From Psychrobacter piechaudii (GTDB lineage Bacteria; Pseudomonadota; Gammaproteobacteria; Pseudomonadales; Moraxellaceae), in assembly GCF_900162825.1 (NCBI RefSeq), contig NZ_FUGE01000075.1:1-39804 (forward strand): a stretch of 39,804 nucleotides of DNA, read 5' to 3'. Each line of letters opens with the position of its first letter. The stretch's first letter is position 1. Of this stretch, positions 35,703 through 39,804 are shown in pieces. The position numbers and the translations under genes are program-made. The notes under the pieces were generated by a model. The model did not search any database. It was not told the DNA's origin and was given only the letters and a program-made list of their open reading frames with translations.

Positions 35703-37001
35703 ATGACACCTACCAAATTACCCCCTAATGATAGTACTTTAGAAGACTTACAAAATTTGGAGTCTGCTTTATCTGAGACTCTTTTTGACAGTTTCGACAC
35801 TGGTTATTACATCGGTATGATGTCAGGAACTAGCCTTGATGGTATGGATGCAGTTATTTGTCAGTTTGATGACTCTGATAATGAGAAGATTGTTGCCACT
35901 CATACCAAGCAGTTTCCAGAGCACCTACGCGACACCCTATTGGCATTATGTCAGCCCAATGGCATCACTAATCTAGCGCACCCTGTAAAAAACACCATTT
36001 TAGAGCAGCAACCTCAAAGTGAGCTTGAATGGTTTGGCTGGGCCAGCCGTGAGTATGCCGAATTCGCCAGTACTGTCGTCAACGAACTGCTTGAACAGTC
36101 AGGCATTACCGCGGATGCTATCCTGGCCATTGGTTGCCATGGTCAAACCGTGCGTCATCGTCCAAACCTAGGCTTTAGCTTGCAGTTGGTAGATCCCAAT
36201 ATTATTGCTGAACGTACGGGCATCAGCTTGGTTAGCGACTTTCGCCGTAGAGACATGGCCGTAGGCGGTCAAGGGGCTCCTCTAGCGCCCGCATTTCACT
36301 TGGCACAATTTGCTGACCCTACCCAGTCTGATAAAGACCTCATTGTGGTGAATCTAGGCGGTATTGCCAATATTACGGTCTTACCGAGCAATCAAGCCGA
36401 CCAAGTCATTGGCTACGACACGGGGCCGGCAAATATTTTGCTAGATGCTTGGTATCAGAGCCATCATCCTGACTCTGCCACCCTTTATGATGACGCAGGC
36501 CAGTGGGCACAGTCGGGCACCGTCAATTCAGAGCTGCTAGCCCAGCTTATGGCTTACCCCTACTTTGATCAAAATGCCCCCAAAAGTACAGGTCGAGAAG
36601 AGTTCAACTTAGATTGGCTTATGCAGCAAATTGAGCAATTCAGCGCAGAGACCGAGCAGAGTATTGATGCCGCTTCAGTACAAGCCACCTTGACTCAGCT
36701 GACCGCTCAAAGCTTATGTGATGCCATTCAAACCGAGTCTGATCGGTTAGGCCTCACCCCTGGCAATATCATTGTTTGTGGTGGTGGTGCTTATAACCCT
36801 AATTTAATCAGCCAAATCGCCCAGCAGTTGCCTGATTGGCAGGTAGCCACAAGCCAAGAGTTTGGCATAGCTCCCACTTGGGTAGAAGCTATGGCGTTTG
36901 CTTGGTTGGCGCGTCAGACCATCATTGGCGCAACGGGTAACCTACCCGCCGTTACCGGTGCGACTAAAGCTGTGGTGTTGGGTCAGGTTTGTTTTGCCTA
37001 G
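35703..37001 (+). CDS. anmK: Anhydro-N-acetylmuramic acid kinase
   Basis: Converts anhydro-MurNAc, released in cell-wall recycling, to MurNAc-6-phosphate with ATP. The 432 residues show the phosphate loop YIGMMSGTSLDGMDAV, the GCHGQTVRHRP segment, the catalytic-base region LVSDFRRRDMAVGGQGAPLAPAFH, VVNLGGIANIT, GYDTGPANILLDAW and the terminal GGGAYNPNLI and VEAMAFAWLAR blocks. The protein carries about 36 acidic, polar residues before the usual start near YYIGMMSG; no later ATG fits, so the extension is probably real, but the ribosome site (AGG) is weak. Isolated from other recycling genes here. Confidence 0.93.
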   Translation: MTPTKLPPNDSTLEDLQNLESALSETLFDSFDTGYYIGMMSGTSLDGMDAVICQFDDSDNEKIVATHTKQFPEHLRDTLLALCQPNGITNLAHPVKNTILEQQPQSELEWFGWASREYAEFASTVVNELLEQSGITADAILAIGCHGQTVRHRPNLGFSLQLVDPNIIAERTGISLVSDFRRRDMAVGGQGAPLAPAFHLAQFADPTQSDKDLIVVNLGGIANITVLPSNQADQVIGYDTGPANILLDAWYQSHHPDSATLYDDAGQWAQSGTVNSELLAQLMAYPYFDQNAPKSTGREEFNLDWLMQQIEQFSAETEQSIDAASVQATLTQLTAQSLCDAIQTESDRLGLTPGNIIVCGGGAYNPNLISQIAQQLPDWQVATSQEFGIAPTWVEAMAFAWLARQTIIGATGNLPAVTGATKAVVLGQVCFA

Positions 37002-37064
37002 TCCAAAGCTATAAACGAAGATAGCTTGAATCAAAGACAGCCCCAGACAGCTTGTAATGCCAAC

Positions 37065-37075
37065 AGCGTTACGCT
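37065..37075. repeat. Palindrome AGCGTTACGCT around the trxC stop codon
   Basis: AGCGT-T-ACGCT overlaps the TAA stop of the minus-strand thioredoxin gene. Short, and no T-tract follows. The 67-base gap to anmK holds no other signal. Confidence 0.4.
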
Positions 37076-37506
37076 AAAGACTGCACCCATTGCACAATCT
37101 GATTGCTCGGCAGTGCCCCTGACTGTCGAGCAATTTCTTGGCCCCCTTTAAAAACCACCATGGTTGGCAAGCTGCGAATGCCATGAGGTGCAGCGGCTTG
37201 CTCAAACTTATCAGTCTGTAGTTTCGCAAATACCACGTTGGGCAACTGCTTAGCAGCTTGCTCAAATTGTGGCGCCATCATATGACACGGCTGACACCAG
37301 CTTGCCCAAAAATCAACGATGGTTAACACCTCATTTTTTTGGATGGTTTTATGGGCAGTTTGACCAGTTAATACCACTGGAGCGGCTGTCAATAAAGAGC
37401 TTTGACACTTACCACACACCGGACTTTGGTTCAGACGTTCAGCAGGGATTCTATTGGTTGCCGCACACTTGGGGCAGACCAGATGTAATGACTGTGAGCT
37501 ACTCAT
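37069..37506 (-). CDS. trxC: Thioredoxin 2 with N-terminal zinc ribbon
   Basis: Disulphide reductase of the TrxC type. The 145 residues have the zinc-ribbon cysteines CPKC (11-14) and CGKC (31-34), then a thioredoxin fold with FWASWCQPCHMMAP (Cys71, Cys74) and GIRSLPTMVVFKGG with the cis-proline. The active site is WCQPC, where E. coli TrxC and most thioredoxins have WCGPC; this Gln can be expected to alter the redox potential. AAAGG nine bases upstream of the ATG. In E. coli trxC is OxyR-controlled; I did not find a clear site in the 233 bases upstream. Confidence 0.92.
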   Translation of the reverse strand: MSSSQSLHLVCPKCAATNRIPAERLNQSPVCGKCQSSLLTAAPVVLTGQTAHKTIQKNEVLTIVDFWASWCQPCHMMAPQFEQAAKQLPNVVFAKLQTDKFEQAAAPHGIRSLPTMVVFKGGQEIARQSGALPSNQIVQWVQSLA

Positions 37507-37739
37507 GATTTTGTACCTTTAAATTTATTGTAAATAAGCGGTTTAGGGATAGACTTTCACAACCCAGTGTAAACCAATCAAATACACTTGGCTTATACAA
37601 ATAGTCCATCTTTCTCCTGCAATTTGTTATATTATACAATTATATATATTGATACTTAGAACTGGATTTCAATAGGCCAAGTCTATGCAATTGTAATCAT
37701 CAGCGGCTCCAGTTAACTGGTCTTTAATGTGAGGCTATC

Positions 37740-39533
37740 GTGGCGGAAAAACAAACATCAGCTAATCGTCTTGAGAATAACAGCTGGCTTGCTAAGTTAA
37801 TCCCAGAGTGGATATTGACTTATGATACCTCTCGCCTGCCCGCCGATATCATTGCAGGACTGGTGGTCGGCATCTTAGTTATCCCTCAAAGTTTGGGCTA
37901 CGCTGTATTGGCCGGCTTGCCCCCAGTTTATGGTATCTATGCCTCTATCATACCGGTACTGGTGTATGCTTGGGTTGGCTCAAGTAATATCCAGGCGATT
38001 GGCGCTGTGGCGATTACCGCTATCATGACCGCCAGTAGCTTACATGGCTTAGCCATAGAAGGCAGTGTGCAATACGCCATGCTAGCCAGCTTACTGGCAC
38101 TGATGATGGGCTTTATACTTTGGCTCGCGGGCAAACTCAAACTTGGCTGGATTATGCAATTCATTAGCCGCGGCGTCTCTGCAGCCTTTGTTAGCGGTGC
38201 CGCGGTATTGATCTTTGTTAGCCAATTAAAATATGTGACCAATATTGCGGTTAGTGGCAATACTTTACCAGGTTATGCCACAAGCTTATTGACGCAACTA
38301 ACTACTTTTCACCTGCCTACCTTTATCATAGGTGGCGTTAGTTTTACCTTATTTATGCTAAACCGTTATGCCAGTCATTGGTTATGGCAGTCTTGGTTAC
38401 CGCCTGCCCAAGCCAAATGGGTAGGGCGCTTATTTCCTTTAGTGGTGGTCATAGTCGCCATTGCCTTAAGCCATTTTGGTCAGTGGTCAAACCAAGGTAT
38501 CCGCATTATCGGTGAAATCCCCTCCGGCTTACCGATGCTGGTTGTGCCCAAGTTTGATTCCCTGTCTCAGGTTGCTACTTTATTACCGACCGCAGGGTTA
38601 ATGGCCTTAATTGTGTTTGTCTCTAGCAGCTCGGTTGCCAGTACCTATGCCCGTATGCGAGGGGAGAAATTTGATGCCAATAAAGAGCTTCAAGGGCTAG
38701 GCTTGGCCAATATAGCTGGAGGCTTTAGCCAAAGTTTTCCGGTAGCGGGTGGCTTCTCGCGTACTGCTATTAATGCCGACTCAGGGGCTAAGACTCCTTT
38801 GGCCAGCCTCGTTACTGTGCTCATTATGGTGGCCACTTTATTAGCCTTAGGCAATATTATCGCTCCCCTCCCTTATGCGCTTTTGGGGGCAATGATTATG
38901 GCCTCTATTCTTAGCCTTATTGATGTAGAGACCTTCAAGACAGCCTTAAAGACAGACCGTTTAGACGCTCTCAGCTTTGCCGCTACCTTCCTGGGGGTAC
39001 TGTCATTTGGCCTTAATGTGGGCTTGGTAATCGGTATTATTGTGTCTTTTGCGGGTCTTATCTGGCAGTCAAGCCAACCTCATATTGCCGTGGTCGGTCG
39101 ACTCGAGGGGACAGAACATTTTCGCAACATTCACCGCCATGATGTGATTACCTATGACAACCTGTTGATTATGCGAGTCGATGAAAGTCTTTTCTTCGGA
39201 AATAGTCAGTCGGTCTATAACCAGATCAAAGAGGCGCTTAACCAGCACCCTAAAGCCCATGAGCTGGTACTGATTATGTCCTCGGTGAACCACATTGATC
39301 TTACGGCTCAAGAGATGCTCATCACCCTAAATCGTGAACTAAAAGCTACTAATAAACGTTTACATTACAGTTTTATCAAAGGTCCGGTGATGGACATCAT
39401 TGAACAAACGCCTGTGATTACTGAGCTTTCTGGGCGCCTCTTTTTGAGTACCATGCAAGCGATTACTTTATTAACCGATAATGACCGACATAACGATATT
39501 TATCCCACGATACAAAAAAGAGAATTTGAATAA
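37740..39533 (+). CDS. SulP-family anion transporter with STAS domain
   Basis: Inner-membrane transporter of the SulP/SLC26 family (sulfate, bicarbonate or dicarboxylates; DauA in E. coli is a C4-dicarboxylate carrier). The 597 residues have the N-terminal LPADIIAGLVVGILVIPQSLGYAVLAGLPPVYG block, about 12-14 helices, and a C-terminal cytoplasmic STAS domain starting near residue 460 with DESLFFGNSQ and SSVNHIDLTAQEML. GTG start with GAGG about six bases upstream. No carbonic anhydrase or sulfur genes are adjacent, so the anion cannot be named. It stands alone, with an IS4-type element immediately downstream. Confidence 0.9.
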   Translation: MAEKQTSANRLENNSWLAKLIPEWILTYDTSRLPADIIAGLVVGILVIPQSLGYAVLAGLPPVYGIYASIIPVLVYAWVGSSNIQAIGAVAITAIMTASSLHGLAIEGSVQYAMLASLLALMMGFILWLAGKLKLGWIMQFISRGVSAAFVSGAAVLIFVSQLKYVTNIAVSGNTLPGYATSLLTQLTTFHLPTFIIGGVSFTLFMLNRYASHWLWQSWLPPAQAKWVGRLFPLVVVIVAIALSHFGQWSNQGIRIIGEIPSGLPMLVVPKFDSLSQVATLLPTAGLMALIVFVSSSSVASTYARMRGEKFDANKELQGLGLANIAGGFSQSFPVAGGFSRTAINADSGAKTPLASLVTVLIMVATLLALGNIIAPLPYALLGAMIMASILSLIDVETFKTALKTDRLDALSFAATFLGVLSFGLNVGLVIGIIVSFAGLIWQSSQPHIAVVGRLEGTEHFRNIHRHDVITYDNLLIMRVDESLFFGNSQSVYNQIKEALNQHPKAHELVLIMSSVNHIDLTAQEMLITLNRELKATNKRLHYSFIKGPVMDIIEQTPVITELSGRLFLSTMQAITLLTDNDRHNDIYPTIQKREFE

Positions 39534-39613
39534 TCCAATCTCTGTACACGACAAAAAACAAAAAAGCTGACTAAGGACAAGGCATAATAGTAATTTTTCT
39601 GACGAACCACACT

Positions 39614-39804
39614 ATGCCAAACCTTAATCAGCTCATAAATATATTATCGCAAAACCTAACCATGAACAAGGCAAGATTGACGTGTTTAGCCTTAATTACT
39701 CTAGCGATAATACAAGTACAAAGTAGCAACCTCAAACAAATAGCAAGAGGATTTGTCAAAGGTAGGACAAATAGTAATTACAGACGGCTACAACGCTTCT
39801 TTGC
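39614..39804 (+). mobile_element. IS4-family transposase, N-terminal part cut by window edge
   Basis: ATG 39614 opens a frame of 63 codons to the window end: MPNLNQLINILSQNL, then MNKARLTCLALITLAII and SSNLKQIARGF, ending in NSNYRRLQRFF. The helix plus YRRLQRFF pattern is typical for the DNA-binding N-terminus of IS4-group transposases. The DDE domain is outside the window. The DNA just upstream (about 39565-39600, gctgactaaggacaaggc) probably contains the left terminal repeat, but without the right end I cannot delimit it. It lies 80 bases after the SulP stop. Confidence 0.8.

Overview
The window looks like a chromosomal segment of a gamma-proteobacterium of the Moraxellaceae, most probably Psychrobacter. 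I infer this from protein character and gene content (a full-length 238-residue RNase PH, PdxB, EpmA, PurE/PurK, two-subunit glycyl-tRNA synthetase, tandem FadD paralogues) and from the fairly AT-rich intergenic DNA. No rRNA, tRNA or CRISPR array was recognised. Both edges cut through insertion sequences: the N-terminal part of a TnpB (IS200/IS605 group) on the left and the N-terminal part of an IS4-family transposase on the right. What lies between is mostly housekeeping DNA.

Layout. 1-6 kb, minus strand: tnpB fragment, a small membrane protein, rph, and two tandem acyl-CoA synthetases (fadD type), with a cluster of hairpins between rph and the first fadD. 6.2-9.8 kb, plus: parC and a lipoprotein L,D-transpeptidase. 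9.8-15.6 kb, minus: hemerythrin-domain protein, AbgT-family transporter, a uracil-DNA-glycosylase-like protein, a FUSC membrane protein and a YetF/DUF421 protein. 15.9-20.7 kb, plus: DUF1328 peptide, metallophosphoesterase, purE, purK, yaiI, and an NAD(P)-binding SDR-like gene broken by a single-base frameshift. 20.8-28.4 kb, minus: epmA, pdxB, an AI-2E/PerM-family permease, glyS, glyQ and a PspC-domain protein. 28.9-30.8 kb, plus: a nadR-type bifunctional enzyme and pnuC, a pyridine-nucleotide salvage module. 30.9-39.5 kb: htpX (minus, with a sigma-32-like promoter), a Mpo1-like membrane protein (plus), a YceI protein (plus), DUF1653 and tyrS (minus), anmK (plus), trxC (minus) and a SulP transporter (plus).

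Functional links: purE-purK carry out AIR carboxylation in purine synthesis; PnuC and the NadR-type enzyme import and phosphorylate nicotinamide riboside; EpmA, GlyQS and TyrS act in translation; the L,D-transpeptidase and AnmK act on peptidoglycan; HtpX and TrxC serve protein quality control and redox repair. I found no convincing new multigene system. The more interesting signals are at nucleotide level: the sigma-32-like htpX promoter, perfect hairpins that contain the 3' ends and stop codons of genes (parC, the hemerythrin gene, yaiI, trxC), the mutually exclusive hairpins downstream of fadD, and the frameshifted SDR gene. At protein level the UDG-like protein with a degenerate final motif and the NadR with an Arg-to-His change in its nucleotidyltransferase motif deserve a look.
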